A stretch of 64,000 nt of DNA. It comes from Sphingomonas sp. GTDB taxonomy: Bacteria; Pseudomonadota; Alphaproteobacteria; Sphingomonadales; Sphingomonadaceae. Every line of letters begins with the position of its first letter. Position 1 is the first letter of the stretch. The translations under genes were made by a program, and so were the position numbers. The stretch covers positions 124,001 to 188,000 of the forward strand of contig NZ_JAPKNM010000001.1 in the NCBI RefSeq assembly GCF_026460985.1. The letters run 5' to 3'. Positions 1 to 7,786 of this stretch are shown in pieces. The notes below the pieces were generated by a model. The model saw only the letters and a program-made list of their open reading frames with translations. It did not search any database and was not told the DNA's origin.

Positions 1-1033
1 CGGCGCTCCATTCGAGCTCGGTCTTCTCGGGGCCCTGCGCCTTGGCGGCGAGGCGCGTCAGCGCGTCCTGGTGCGCGCGATCGAGCGCGAGGTCGCGCGC
101 CACCGCGAGCTTTGGCGCGACGCCCTTCGCCTCCCAGTCGCTGCCGTCGGGAAGCTCGGGCCGGCCGACCGAAACGCTCAGTGCGAAGCCGCCGGGGATG
201 GTGAAGCTATCGTTGCGATACCCCGCCCCCGCAGTGGTCTCACCGACCAGCGTGCCGAAGCCGAAGCCCTTGACGTGCGACGCGAATTCCTCGGCGGCCG
301 AGGCCGAACGGCCGCTGGTGAGCACATAGACCGGCACGCCGGTGATGCGGCCGCCCGGCACCTCGGTGTCGGCGACCGACACGGTGGGCTTCTCGTCGCG
401 CATGTGGAAGGTGACCAGCTTCGCGCCCGCGGGTACGAAATAGCTCGTCAGTCGCCGAACCGCCTCGGGGCTGCCGCCGCCATTGTCGCGGATGTCGATG
501 ACGATCGCGTCGCCACCGCGCAGGAACGCCACCGCATTGTCGAGCGTCGCGCGACTCTCGTCGCCGGTCCACATGAAGCCGTCGTAGCGGAGCATGCGGA
601 CATTGCCCGGCAGCACCTTGAGCTCGCTGACGCCGTGGTTGTTGCGCCGCGCCAGTGCGCGCCAGAATGCCGAATCGGCTACCTCGTCATTCTGGCGCCC
701 GGCGGCGAGCTCGGCGGCGACGCGCGGATCGAAGTTGATGGAGAGATGCTTGTCATGCGCGACCGCGGCAAGATCGTCGTTGATGCGGGTCGACAGTTCC
801 TGCGGATCGGTGACCGCATAGCGACCGCTCGCCAGGCCCTTGGCAAGCGCGGCGTCGAGCGCGGGGCGGCGCTCCTTGATGACGTAGTTCTCGCGCAGTG
901 CCTTGCGCACCGCCTCGATCACCGCGCGCGAATCCACCTTCGCCGCGGGCTGGGTCTGCGCTGTCACCGGACTCGCGGCAAAGACCAATGGGGCCGCGGC
1001 GGCGACCGCCCCGGCCAATAACAGGATACGCAT
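1..1033 (-). CDS. S41 family peptidase (C-terminal processing protease/IRBP-like), 3' end outside the window
   Basis: The reading frame starts at ATG 1033 and stays open to the window edge, so only about 344 N-terminal residues are visible. Residues 1-25 form a signal peptide ending near AQTQ, which points to export to the periplasm. Residues 30-130 resemble the helical lid region of S41 proteases. The core follows, with IDIRDNGGG near residues 180-187 (oxyanion-forming Gly-rich loop) and SGRSASAAEEF near 240-250, where the Ser before AAEE is the likely nucleophile. Members cleave peptides near C-termini, and many sphingomonad copies are secreted with unknown substrates. It is transcribed divergently from the Lrp-type regulator next door. 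The family call is firm, the substrate is unknown, and the missing end is purely an edge effect. Confidence 0.88.
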   Translation of the reverse strand, partial: MRILLLAGAVAAAAPLVFAASPVTAQTQPAAKVDSRAVIEAVRKALRENYVIKERRPALDAALAKGLASGRYAVTDPQELSTRINDDLAAVAHDKHLSINFDPRVAAELAAGRQNDEVADSAFWRALARRNNHGVSELKVLPGNVRMLRYDGFMWTGDESRATLDNAVAFLRGGDAIVIDIRDNGGGSPEAVRRLTSYFVPAGAKLVTFHMRDEKPTVSVADTEVPGGRITGVPVYVLTSGRSASAAEEFASHVKGFGFGTLVGETTAGAGYRNDSFTIPGGFALSVSVGRPELPDGSDWEAKGVAPKLAVARDLALDRAHQDALTRLAAKAQGPEKTELEWSA

Positions 1034-1176
1034 CGAACTTCCTCCCATTGCGCGCCGGTTACGCCCCGGCTGACGCCCCCGCCAACACTCTGCGCTGGCG
1101 CAGGCGGCGTTGCGGAGGCATAGTTGCCACCCTGTGTGCACAATTCTGGCATGTTGGGGAGGAGTTCCGCCGGAAG

Positions 1177-1653
1177 ATGGGCGCGATGCGCGACAACCTC
1201 GATCTCCGCATCCTCGCGCTGCTTCAGCACGACGCGTTGCTGACCGCGGATGCGCTCGCGCAGAAGCTGCCGCTCTCGGCCTCCGCGATCGCCCGGCGCA
1301 TCCGCCGGCTGCGCGAAAGCGGGGCGATCGTCGGGGATGTGGCGGTGCTCTCCGAGGAGGTGGGGTCGTTCCTCTCGGCGGTCGTCCAGGTCCAGATGGA
1401 CCGGCATGCGCTCGCCGCGGTCGAGGCGCTGCGGCGGCGGCTCACCGCCAGCCCGCATGTCCAATTGTTCCTCGACATATCGGGAGCCTTCGACCTGCTG
1501 CTGCTGGTGACGATCAAGGACATGGCGGCGTTCAACGATTTCGCCGACACGATGCTGGGCGCCGACCCGGTGGTGCGGCGCTACGAGACCAGCTTCGTCA
1601 AGCGCCGCCGGAAGTTCAGCCTCGCGCTGCCGCTCGACGCCGAGACGGAATGA
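1177..1653 (+). CDS. Lrp/AsnC family transcriptional regulator
   Basis: This 158-residue protein has the Lrp/AsnC layout. An N-terminal winged HTH (about residues 5-55, with the recognition segment LSASAIARRIRRL) is followed by an AsnC-type ligand-binding alpha/beta domain, with GAFDLLLLVTIKDM as the typical beta-alpha core. Lrp-type proteins assemble as dimers to octamers and respond to amino acids or related metabolites. Two ATGs compete. ATG 1177 follows a GGAGGAG at about 1159 with long spacing. ATG 1186 has GGAAG nine bases upstream and gives a protein starting MRDNLD, which matches usual family N-termini better. The reading frame extends further upstream without a stop, but that stretch does not look coding. 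The effector is unknown. It is divergent from the S41 peptidase and may regulate it or itself. Confidence 0.88.
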   Translation: MGAMRDNLDLRILALLQHDALLTADALAQKLPLSASAIARRIRRLRESGAIVGDVAVLSEEVGSFLSAVVQVQMDRHALAAVEALRRRLTASPHVQLFLDISGAFDLLLLVTIKDMAAFNDFADTMLGADPVVRRYETSFVKRRRKFSLALPLDAETE

Positions 1654-1698
1654 ACGCGGCTTGGTGGTGCGGCGCCGATCCGGGCACGGTGACGCGCG

Positions 1699-2220
1699 TC
1701 AGCGGGGGTCGGCCAGCAGGGACGCGCAGGCTTTCATCCGCATCGCCAGCTCGGGTGCGGGGCAGGCAACCGCGCCGCTGACCCAGAGGCGCAGCATCGT
1801 GAGCTGGGCGGCGGCCGCCGCCCTCGCCGACATCGCGGCCGGGGCACCGGGTTCGAGCCGCGCCTCGATCATCGCCGCGAGCCGCTGTTGCAGCTTCTGC
1901 CCCGTCCTGGCGTCGAGAAGGTGTCGCGCGAAGCCGCGCCGCTGCCAGACATGTTCGAGCGTCGCGTGCACCTGGACCTTGCTCGCCCTCCCCAATGCGG
2001 CGTTGGCCAGCGTGCGCAGGATCGGCTCGGTCGCGGCGACGAGGACGTCGTCCTTGCCGCGGAAATGTTCGTAGAAGGTCGCGCGGCCGACGCCCGCCGC
2101 GGCGATCAGTTCCCCGGTGCGGATCGCGTCGTAGCGCCGGCTGAGGACGAGCTGGACGAATGCGCCGAGGATCGCTTCGCGCGTGCGCTGCGCGCGCGGA
2201 TCGGGATCGCCTTGGTCCAT
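1699..2220 (-). CDS. TetR family transcriptional regulator
   Basis: A 173-residue protein with a TetR-type N-terminal HTH at about residues 12-55, where ELIAAAGVGRATFYEHFRGK is the recognition-helix signature. The C-terminal part is Ala-rich, helical and poorly conserved, as expected for a ligand pocket and dimer interface. ATG 2220 is chosen because the family homology starts just after it (MDQGDPDPRAQRTREAIL). The longer open frame upstream has no domain. The gene is divergent from a glyoxalase-fold gene across 141 bp, a common arrangement in which the TetR protein represses itself and its neighbour. Ligand and regulon cannot be read from the sequence. Confidence 0.9.
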   Translation of the reverse strand: MDQGDPDPRAQRTREAILGAFVQLVLSRRYDAIRTGELIAAAGVGRATFYEHFRGKDDVLVAATEPILRTLANAALGRASKVQVHATLEHVWQRRGFARHLLDARTGQKLQQRLAAMIEARLEPGAPAAMSARAAAAAQLTMLRLWVSGAVACPAPELAMRMKACASLLADPR

Positions 2221-2244
2221 GCCCCAGCATGTAGCGCATGGGGC
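2221..2244. promoter_or_regulatory. Inverted repeat next to the tetR start, possible operator
   Basis: GCCCCA (2221-2226) and TGGGGC (2239-2244) are exact inverted copies separated by 12 bases, and they abut the TetR-gene start codon. TetR-family operators are usually 15-30 bp palindromes in the divergent intergenic region, so this is a candidate. The arms are short and GC-rich, so chance is a real alternative. Confidence 0.25.
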
Positions 2245-2361
2245 GGCGCGCGTGCCGGACTTTCGTCGCGCCTTGTCCGGAAGGGGCGTCTCGCGCCGGT
2301 TTGCCGCTCGCGCATCGGGCCCGGCTGATGCAGGGTGCGCGGCAATTGCAGGAGCGGACGA

Positions 2362-2718
2362 ATGAGCGAAGCACATCGTGTGGTGGCGATCCTGCCGAGC
2401 GACGACCTAGACGCCAGCGAGCGTTTCTACCAGCGGCTCGGCTTCGAGGTGGTGAGCGACCATGGCGACTATCGCATCCTCGCCGACGGACGCGGCTGGC
2501 ATCTGCACCTCAACCGGATCAAGGGCTGGCCGCGCAAGATCGAGGAGAACCCGTTCGGGCTCTATCTCTATGTCGAGGATGTCGACGCCGTCGCCGATCG
2601 GGTGCGCGAGCTGATCATCGAGAAGGGCGCGCCGCACGCGAAGCCGTGGGGCACCTATGAGTTCGCGGTGAGCGACCCCAGCGGGACGCTGGTGCGGATC
2701 GGGCGGGTGATCGAATAG
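2362..2718 (+). CDS. VOC/glyoxalase-bleomycin resistance fold protein
   Basis: A 118-residue single-module vicinal-oxygen-chelate protein. It shows the family beta-alpha-beta pattern: VVAILPSDDLDASERFYQRLGFEV at the start and a C-terminal DPSGTLVRIGRV strand, typical of bleomycin-resistance-like and dioxygenase-like VOC proteins. ATG 2362 is preceded by GGAG at 2351-2354. It is divergent from the TetR regulator and may be under its control. Small VOC proteins of this type bind or modify diverse small molecules, so no substrate can be assigned. The 3' end is followed by a REP-like doublet. Confidence 0.85.
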   Translation: MSEAHRVVAILPSDDLDASERFYQRLGFEVVSDHGDYRILADGRGWHLHLNRIKGWPRKIEENPFGLYLYVEDVDAVADRVRELIIEKGAPHAKPWGTYEFAVSDPSGTLVRIGRVIE

Positions 2719-2783
2719 GGAGTGGGATATAGAGCAGGACGGATTGCGTCCTGCCGATAGCTCGCCGGTGAAATACCCCCAGC

Positions 2784-2865
2784 CGTCATCCCGGCGAAGG
2801 CCGGGGCCCAGAGCCGCGGCGGGTTGCCTTTACGACTCTGGACCCCGGCCTTCGCCGGGGTGACG
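2784..2865. repeat. REP-like inverted-repeat doublet, copy 1
   Basis: The left arm at 2784-2813 begins CGTCATCCCGGCGAAGGCC. The right arm at 2836-2865 is its near-exact inverse, ending GGCCTTCGCCGGGGTGACG. Each arm also contains a smaller hairpin (CCCGGCGAAGGCCGGGG). Three more doublets with the same core lie at 7663, 18896 and 20254. It lies between the VOC gene and the cold-shock gene, in the only sizeable non-coding stretch nearby (2719-2960). Confidence 0.9.
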
Positions 2866-2909
2866 AAACGGGGAAGGGAAAGCGCAAGTCCAAAGCGGGC
2901 GCCCAAAGC

Positions 2910-2940
2910 AAAAGGGCCGGACGTTTCCGCCCGGCCCCTT
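2910..2940 (-). terminator. Rho-independent terminator of the cold-shock gene
   Basis: Read on the minus strand, a GGGGCCGGGC stem with a GGAAAC loop and its complement is followed by CCCTTTTG. It lies 20 bp past the stop codon of the double cold-shock-domain gene. Confidence 0.75.
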
Positions 2941-2960
2941 CGTGATTCGGTCGCTGAGGA

Positions 2961-3764
2961 TCAGCTGCCGGGCGTGAGGTTCACTGCCGCGTACTTGCCG
3001 CGACGATCGACCTCCAGCTCGAACTCGAGCCGGTCGCCTTCGTTGAGCGTCGGCATGCCGGCGCGCTCGACGGCGCTGATGTGGACGAACGCGTCAGGCT
3101 GGCCGTCGTCGCGCTGGATGAAGCCGAAGCCCTTCATCGCGTTGAAGAACTTGACCGTTCCGGTCGCCTTCTCGCCGGTCAGCTGGCGCTGCGGGCCGCC
3201 GGCGCCACGGGCGCCGCCTGCGTCGCGATCACGCGGCGGGCCGCGGTCCTCGACCGGCATCGGCTCGCCATCGATCTTGAGGTCGGTCGCCGAGATGCGG
3301 CCGCCGCGATCGACGAGCGTGAAGCCCATCGGCTGGCCTTCGGCGAGGCCGGTGAGGCCCGCCTGCTCGACCGCCGAGATGTGCACGAACACGTCCTCGC
3401 CGCCGTCATCGCGAACGACGAAGCCGAAGCCCTTCTGCGCGTTGAAGAATTTTACGACGCCCGTCGCCTCGCCGACGACCTGGGGGGGCATGCCGCCGCC
3501 ACCGCCGCCGCCGCCGCGGAAACCACCGCCGCCGCCGCCGAAGCCGCCACCACCGCCGCCGCGATAGCCACCGCCACCGCCGCCGCCATAGCCGCCGCCA
3601 CCGCCGAAGCCGCCGCGGTCACCACCGAAACCACCGCCGCCGAAGCCGCCGCGATCGCCATAGCTGCTGCCGCCGAAACCGCCGCCACCTTCGTCGCCAA
3701 AACCGTCGCGCTTGTCTCTGCCGCGCCCGCCGCGATCCCCACGGCGCCCTCGATCAAAACTCAT
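2961..3764 (-). CDS. Double cold-shock-domain protein with Gly/Arg-rich N-terminal tail
   Basis: A 267-residue protein with two cold-shock domains, at about residues 125-195 and 200-265. Each carries RNP1-type KGFGFV/KGFGFI and RNP2-type DVFVHIS/DAFVHIS motifs that bind single-stranded RNA or DNA. The N-terminal 120 residues are an extreme low-complexity FGG/YGG/GGG tail with RGG and RDKR patches, likely disordered and RNA-binding. Tandem-CSD proteins are common in alphaproteobacteria, but a tail this long and this Gly-rich is unusual. The start is ATG 3764. The upstream 200 bp are AT-rich compared with the window and could form the long leader typical of cold-shock mRNAs. A strong terminator follows the gene. 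Confidence 0.92.
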   Translation of the reverse strand: MSFDRGRRGDRGGRGRDKRDGFGDEGGGGFGGSSYGDRGGFGGGGFGGDRGGFGGGGGYGGGGGGGYRGGGGGGFGGGGGGFRGGGGGGGGMPPQVVGEATGVVKFFNAQKGFGFVVRDDGGEDVFVHISAVEQAGLTGLAEGQPMGFTLVDRGGRISATDLKIDGEPMPVEDRGPPRDRDAGGARGAGGPQRQLTGEKATGTVKFFNAMKGFGFIQRDDGQPDAFVHISAVERAGMPTLNEGDRLEFELEVDRRGKYAAVNLTPGS

Positions 3765-3974
3765 GCCCTGTTCGTCTTCCCGGTTCGCCCATACTCAATC
3801 AAAACCCAAGCGCCGGACGAAAAACGCAGGTGTTCGGGCACAAAAAATAGCGCCACAGAATCGGTCATAGCCCAAAATCGTACAGGGGGCGAACAAAAAT
3901 CGACTTGATTACGGCAGATTCATGGAAGGGACGCCGCTTGCGCCCCGCTTCGGCGCGCGGCAGACAGTCTTCCC

Positions 3975-4787
3975 ATGGAGACGATCATCGAACTGCTCGC
4001 CAGCCCGGCCGCCTGGGCGGCGCTCGTCACGCTGATCGTGATGGAAGTCGTTCTCGGCATCGACAACCTCATCTTCATCTCGATCCTGTCGAACAAATTG
4101 CCCGAGGAACAACGCCAGAAGGCGCGGCGAGTCGGCATCGGCCTGGCGCTGGTGATGCGGCTGGCGCTGCTCACGATGATCGCGTGGATCGTCGGGCTCA
4201 CCGCGCCGGTCTTCGACCTGGGGATCGCCGGACCGCTCGACGCGCATGGCGCGCCGACTTTCGAGACGCAATTCTCGTGGCGCGACCTGATCCTGCTGGC
4301 CGGCGGGCTGTTCCTGATGTGGAAGGCGACCACCGAGATCCACCATTCGGTCGATTCGGACGAGCACGACACCGACGACCTGCTGGACAAGAAGAAGGTC
4401 GCGTCGCTGACCTTCACCGCCGCGATCGTCCAGATCCTGCTGCTCGACATCGTCTTCTCGATCGATTCGATCCTCACTGCGGTGGGCATGACCGAGCATG
4501 TCGAGATCATGTACGTCGCCGTCGTCTTCGCGGTGACCGTGATGCTCGTCGCCGCCGATCCGCTCGCCAACTTCATCAATCGCAACCCGACGGTGGTGAT
4601 GCTCGCTCTGGGCTTCCTGATGATGATCGGCATGGTGCTGATCGCCGAGGCCTTCGGCGCGCACGTGCCCAAGGGCTATATCTACACCGCGATGGCCTTC
4701 TCGGCGGCGGTCGAGGGGCTCAACATCATGTCGCGGCGCACCAAGGACCGGAAGGCCGCGGGCAAGGCGCCGCCTTCACCCCATTGA
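3975..4787 (+). CDS. TerC family integral membrane protein
   Basis: A 270-residue polytopic membrane protein with the TerC signature. The acidic motif EVVLGIDNL lies in the first membrane helix and [13 protein letters not shown] in the middle, followed by further helices. TerC proteins are linked to metal-ion efflux, including manganese loading of exported enzymes, and to tellurite resistance. A charged cytoplasmic loop ([15 protein letters not shown]) sits before the second half. The start is ATG 3975. It lies immediately upstream of the RNase D-like gene, 31 bp apart, and may be cotranscribed with it. Metal specificity cannot be read from the sequence. Confidence 0.9.
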   Translation: METIIELLASPAAWAALVTLIVMEVVLGIDNLIFISILSNKLPEEQRQKARRVGIGLALVMRLALLTMIAWIVGLTAPVFDLGIAGPLDAHGAPTFETQFSWRDLILLAGGLFLMWKATTEIHHSVDSDEHDTDDLLDKKKVASLTFTAAIVQILLLDIVFSIDSILTAVGMTEHVEIMYVAVVFAVTVMLVAADPLANFINRNPTVVMLALGFLMMIGMVLIAEAFGAHVPKGYIYTAMAFSAAVEGLNIMSRRTKDRKAAGKAPPSPH

Positions 4788-4818
4788 GGCGCGCGGCGAA
4801 CAAGTCTAGGCGATCGGC

Positions 4819-5439
4819 ATGACCGTGCATTTCCATGAAGAAGACCTGCCCGAGGGCGTGTTCGCCCCCGGCGCCTCGATCGCCGTCGATACCGAGACCA
4901 TGGGGCTGATCACGCCGCGCGACCGGCTGTGCGTCGTCCAGCTCTCCGACGGCAGCGGCGACGAGCATCTCGTCCGCTTCGGGCCGCGCTCTTCCTATGA
5001 CGCGCCCAACCTCCGGATGGTGCTCGCCGATCCCGAGCGGCTCAAGCTCTATCACTTCGCGCGCTTCGACCTGGCGGCGATCCGTTTCTATCTCGGCGTG
5101 ACCGCCGCGCCGGTCTATTGCACCAAGACCGCGTCGCGGCTGGTGCGCACCTATACCGACCGGCACGGTCTCAAGGACCTCGTCCGCGAACTGCTCGGCC
5201 AGGAGATCTCGAAGCAGCAGCAATCGTCGGACTGGGGCGGCCCCGAGCTTTCGGACGCGCAGAAGGAATATGCCGCGTCCGACGTGCGCTATCTGCATGC
5301 GATGAAGACGGAACTCGACAGGCGTCTCGAGCGTGAAGGCCGCATGCCGCTCGCCCAGGCCGCCTTCGACTTCCTCCCCTGGCGCGCGGAGCTCGATCTC
5401 GCCGGCTGGCCCGAGGTGGACATCTTTGCGCATATCTGA
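4819..5439 (+). CDS. RNase D-like 3'-5' exonuclease, short form
   Basis: A 206-residue DEDDy exonuclease. Exo I DTE lies at residues 24-26, Exo II HFARFDLAA in the middle, and Exo III YAASDVRYL near residue 155, with Tyr and Asp in catalytic positions. It matches the catalytic domain of ribonuclease D but lacks the C-terminal HRDC domains, so it is the short alphaproteobacterial form that trims the 3' ends of structured RNAs. ATG 4819 is the first good start. It directly precedes lptC by 44 bp, the usual sphingomonad order rnd-like / lptC / lptA / lptB / rpoN. Confidence 0.9.
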   Translation: MTVHFHEEDLPEGVFAPGASIAVDTETMGLITPRDRLCVVQLSDGSGDEHLVRFGPRSSYDAPNLRMVLADPERLKLYHFARFDLAAIRFYLGVTAAPVYCTKTASRLVRTYTDRHGLKDLVRELLGQEISKQQQSSDWGGPELSDAQKEYAASDVRYLHAMKTELDRRLEREGRMPLAQAAFDFLPWRAELDLAGWPEVDIFAHI

Positions 5440-5483
5440 TTCCAGGAGGCCGCACCGGCCCCGCCCGGCCAAAGGGCCAGGCA

Positions 5484-6128
5484 ATGTCTGAAGTCGCCGC
5501 GCGCCTCCGCTCGCAGAAGCGCGGCTGGGCGCATCCGGGCAGCAGCCACGACCGCATCGTCCGGCTGGGGCTGATCATCCTGCCGATCGGCATCGGCGTG
5601 CTCGGCGCATTCCTGGTGGTGTCGCCGCTGCTGATGAGCGGCGACGTCAGCTTCGTGCTCGACAAGAACAAGGTCGACATCTCCCCCGAGAGGCTGCGCA
5701 TCGACTCCGCCGAATATCGCGGCGCCGACGCCAAGGGCCGCCCCTTCCATCTCCACGCCGGATCCGCGGTGCAGCGCAGCTCGTCCGAGCCGATCGTCAA
5801 GCTCAACGACCTCTCCGCCCAGATCCGGCTCGACACCGGCCCCGCCTCGCTCACCGCCGAGCGCGGCCATTACGACATGGCCAACCAGAAGGTCGCGATC
5901 GACGGCCCGCTCAAGTTCCAGACCGCCGACGGCTATGTGCTCAACACCCATGACGCCACCGTCGACCTGAAGAGCCGGCAGCTCCAGAGCGGCGGCGCGG
6001 TGACCGGCAATACGCGGTTCGGTTCGTTCAGCGCGGACGCGCTGAGCGCGGATCTCGATCAACGCACCGTGTCGTTGACCGGCAATGCGCGCTTGCGGAT
6101 CATCCCCAACCGCGCAAATAGGCAATGA
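5484..6128 (+). CDS. lptC: LPS export periplasmic protein LptC
   Basis: A 214-residue protein with one N-terminal membrane helix (about residues 27-50) and a periplasmic beta-jellyroll of the LptC/OstA type (LRIDSAEYRGADAKGRPF onward). LptC sits in the inner membrane and passes lipopolysaccharide from the LptBFG ABC transporter to LptA. Its assignment is strengthened by the following lptA and lptB. The stop codon overlaps the lptA start (ATGATG), so the pair is translationally coupled. Confidence 0.9.
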   Translation: MSEVAARLRSQKRGWAHPGSSHDRIVRLGLIILPIGIGVLGAFLVVSPLLMSGDVSFVLDKNKVDISPERLRIDSAEYRGADAKGRPFHLHAGSAVQRSSSEPIVKLNDLSAQIRLDTGPASLTAERGHYDMANQKVAIDGPLKFQTADGYVLNTHDATVDLKSRQLQSGGAVTGNTRFGSFSADALSADLDQRTVSLTGNARLRIIPNRANRQ

Positions 6129-6691
6129 TGACCCGCGGTACCGCCCTGCTTGCGCTCGCGCTCCCCGCGCCGCTGGCCCTGATGCTGGTCGCGTCGGCGC
6201 CCGCCGCCGCGCAGACCCGCCACGATTCGTCGGCGCCGATCGACGTCGATGCCGGACGGATGGAATTGCAGGACCGCGCCAACCGCGCGCTGCTGAGCGG
6301 CAACGTGAAGATCACCCAGGCCGAGATGACGCTCACCGCCCCGCGCGTGACCGTCACCTATACCGGCCAGATCAGCGACGGCTCGCCGCAGATCTCGCGG
6401 CTCGACGCCGCCGGCGGGGTGACCGTGACGCGCCCCGACCAGAGCGCCCGCGCCCAGTTCGCCGTCTACGACCTCAATCGCCGGGTGATCACGATGATCG
6501 GCGGAGTGACGCTGCGCCAGGGCACGAACACCATCTCGGGCGGGCGGCTCTCGATCGACCTCGACACCGGCCGCGCGACGATCGACGGCGCAGGCACGGG
6601 CGCCGGCGCGACTCCGGGCACGCCGGGCGTCCAGAGCCAGGGCGGGCGCGTGACCGGACGATTCTCGGTGCCCAAGCGCAACGGGCAATGA
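6125..6691 (+). CDS. lptA: LPS transport periplasmic bridge protein LptA
   Basis: A 188-residue protein with a signal peptide ending near ASAPAAAQ (residues 24-31) and an OstA/LptA beta-jellyroll. The fold is visible in repeats such as LSGNVKITQAEMTLTAPRVTVTY and VTLRQGTNTISGGRLSIDL. LptA polymerises into the periplasmic bridge that carries LPS to LptDE. The C-terminal 35 residues are Gly/Pro-rich and probably disordered. Two overlapping ATGs (6125 and 6128) are possible starts. The lptB gene follows after 166 bp, which hold only a weak GGCGTT-TCTC-AACGCC hairpin at 6740-6755. Confidence 0.9.
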   Translation: MMTRGTALLALALPAPLALMLVASAPAAAQTRHDSSAPIDVDAGRMELQDRANRALLSGNVKITQAEMTLTAPRVTVTYTGQISDGSPQISRLDAAGGVTVTRPDQSARAQFAVYDLNRRVITMIGGVTLRQGTNTISGGRLSIDLDTGRATIDGAGTGAGATPGTPGVQSQGGRVTGRFSVPKRNGQ

Positions 6692-6857
6692 TGCGTTGAA
6701 GCGCGTGCACCAGCACCGTATCAACCAGCGTCAGTAGGCGGCGTTTCTCAACGCCCTGGCGCAGTTTCGCTTTCCATCCCTCGCATTCTCATGCAGGAAT
6801 CCTGCCATTCCGCGCCTATATGCGGCGGGTGAGTGAAACGGTCCGCGCAGGAAGCTT

Positions 6858-7634
6858 ATGAACGACGTCGCCATGCTCGAGCACACCGTCGCCGATCCGG
6901 CCCCGCTGCCGGACAAGGGGCTCGCGGTCGTCTCGATCGCCAAGTCCTACGACAAGCGTGTGGTGCTCACCGACGTCTCGGTCTCGGTGGGACGCGGCGA
7001 GGTGGTCGGGCTGCTCGGGCCCAACGGCGCGGGCAAGACGACCTGCTTCTATTCGGTGATGGGGCTGGTGAAGCCCGATTCGGGCCGGATCATGCTCGAC
7101 GGCGAGGACATCACCAAGCTGCCCATGTATCGCCGCGCGATCCTGGGGCTCGGCTATCTGCCGCAGGAGACCTCGATCTTCCGCGGCATGACCGTCGAGA
7201 AGAACATCCTGGCGGTGCTCGAGCTCGCCGAGCCCGACAAGGCCGCGCGCCAGGCCCGGCTCGAGCAATTGCTCGACGAGTTCGGCCTCACGCGCCTCCG
7301 CGCCGCGCCCGCCATGGCGCTTTCGGGCGGCGAGCGGCGCCGCGCCGAGATCGCCCGCGCGCTGGCCGCCGACCCGACGATCATCCTGCTCGACGAACCC
7401 TTTGCCGGCATCGACCCGATCTCGATCTCGGATATCCGCGAGCTCGTGATCCAGCTCAAGAATCGCGGCATCGGCGTGCTGATCACCGACCATAATGTCC
7501 GCGAGACGCTCGACATCGTCGATCGCGGCTACATCATCTATGACGGGCGCGTGCTCTTCGCCGGCTCGCCCGACGACCTGGTCCGCGACGAGAATGTCCG
7601 GCGGCTGTACCTGGGCGAGAGCTTCGAGCTCTGA
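6858..7634 (+). CDS. lptB: LPS export ABC transporter ATPase LptB
   Basis: A 258-residue ABC ATPase with Walker A GPNGAGKT at residues 54-61, a Q-loop in LGYLPQE, signature LSGGERRR, Walker B IILLDEPFAGIDP and the H-loop in ITDHNVRET. This matches LptB, the cytoplasmic engine that powers extraction of LPS from the inner membrane with LptFG, which are not in this window. The roughly 20-residue N-terminal extension before the first beta strand is typical of sphingomonads. The start is ATG 6858. A REP-like doublet lies between lptB and rpoN. Confidence 0.95.
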   Translation: MNDVAMLEHTVADPAPLPDKGLAVVSIAKSYDKRVVLTDVSVSVGRGEVVGLLGPNGAGKTTCFYSVMGLVKPDSGRIMLDGEDITKLPMYRRAILGLGYLPQETSIFRGMTVEKNILAVLELAEPDKAARQARLEQLLDEFGLTRLRAAPAMALSGGERRRAEIARALAADPTIILLDEPFAGIDPISISDIRELVIQLKNRGIGVLITDHNVRETLDIVDRGYIIYDGRVLFAGSPDDLVRDENVRRLYLGESFEL

Positions 7635-7662
7635 GGCGATGACGACGCGGTTTTCCCACCTG

Positions 7663-7775
7663 ACGTCATCCCCGCGAAAGCGGGGACCCATCTCGTGCAG
7701 GCGTCACGCGCAACCACGTCCGTCGCGCGGGATGCACGTCCGGGAGATGGGCCCCCGCTTTCGCGGGGGTGACGG
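7663..7775. repeat. REP-like inverted-repeat doublet, copy 2
   Basis: The left arm at 7663-7694 (ACGTCATCCCCGCGAAAGCG...) and the right arm at 7744-7775 are inverse copies, with a 49-bp variable centre. The right arm ends 11 bp before the rpoN ATG and so contributes to its leader. Confidence 0.9.
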
Positions 7776-7786
7776 GGTGGCGTAGG

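Noticed and set aside
3480..3720. Short tandem repeats that could look like a satellite or CRISPR-like array
   Set aside because: They encode the Gly-rich tail of the double cold-shock protein and keep its reading frame. There are no unique spacers.
6740..6755. GGCGTT-TCTC-AACGCC hairpin between lptA and lptB as a terminator
   Set aside because: Six-pair stem without a T tract. lptA and lptB are normally cotranscribed, so it is at most a weak processing site.
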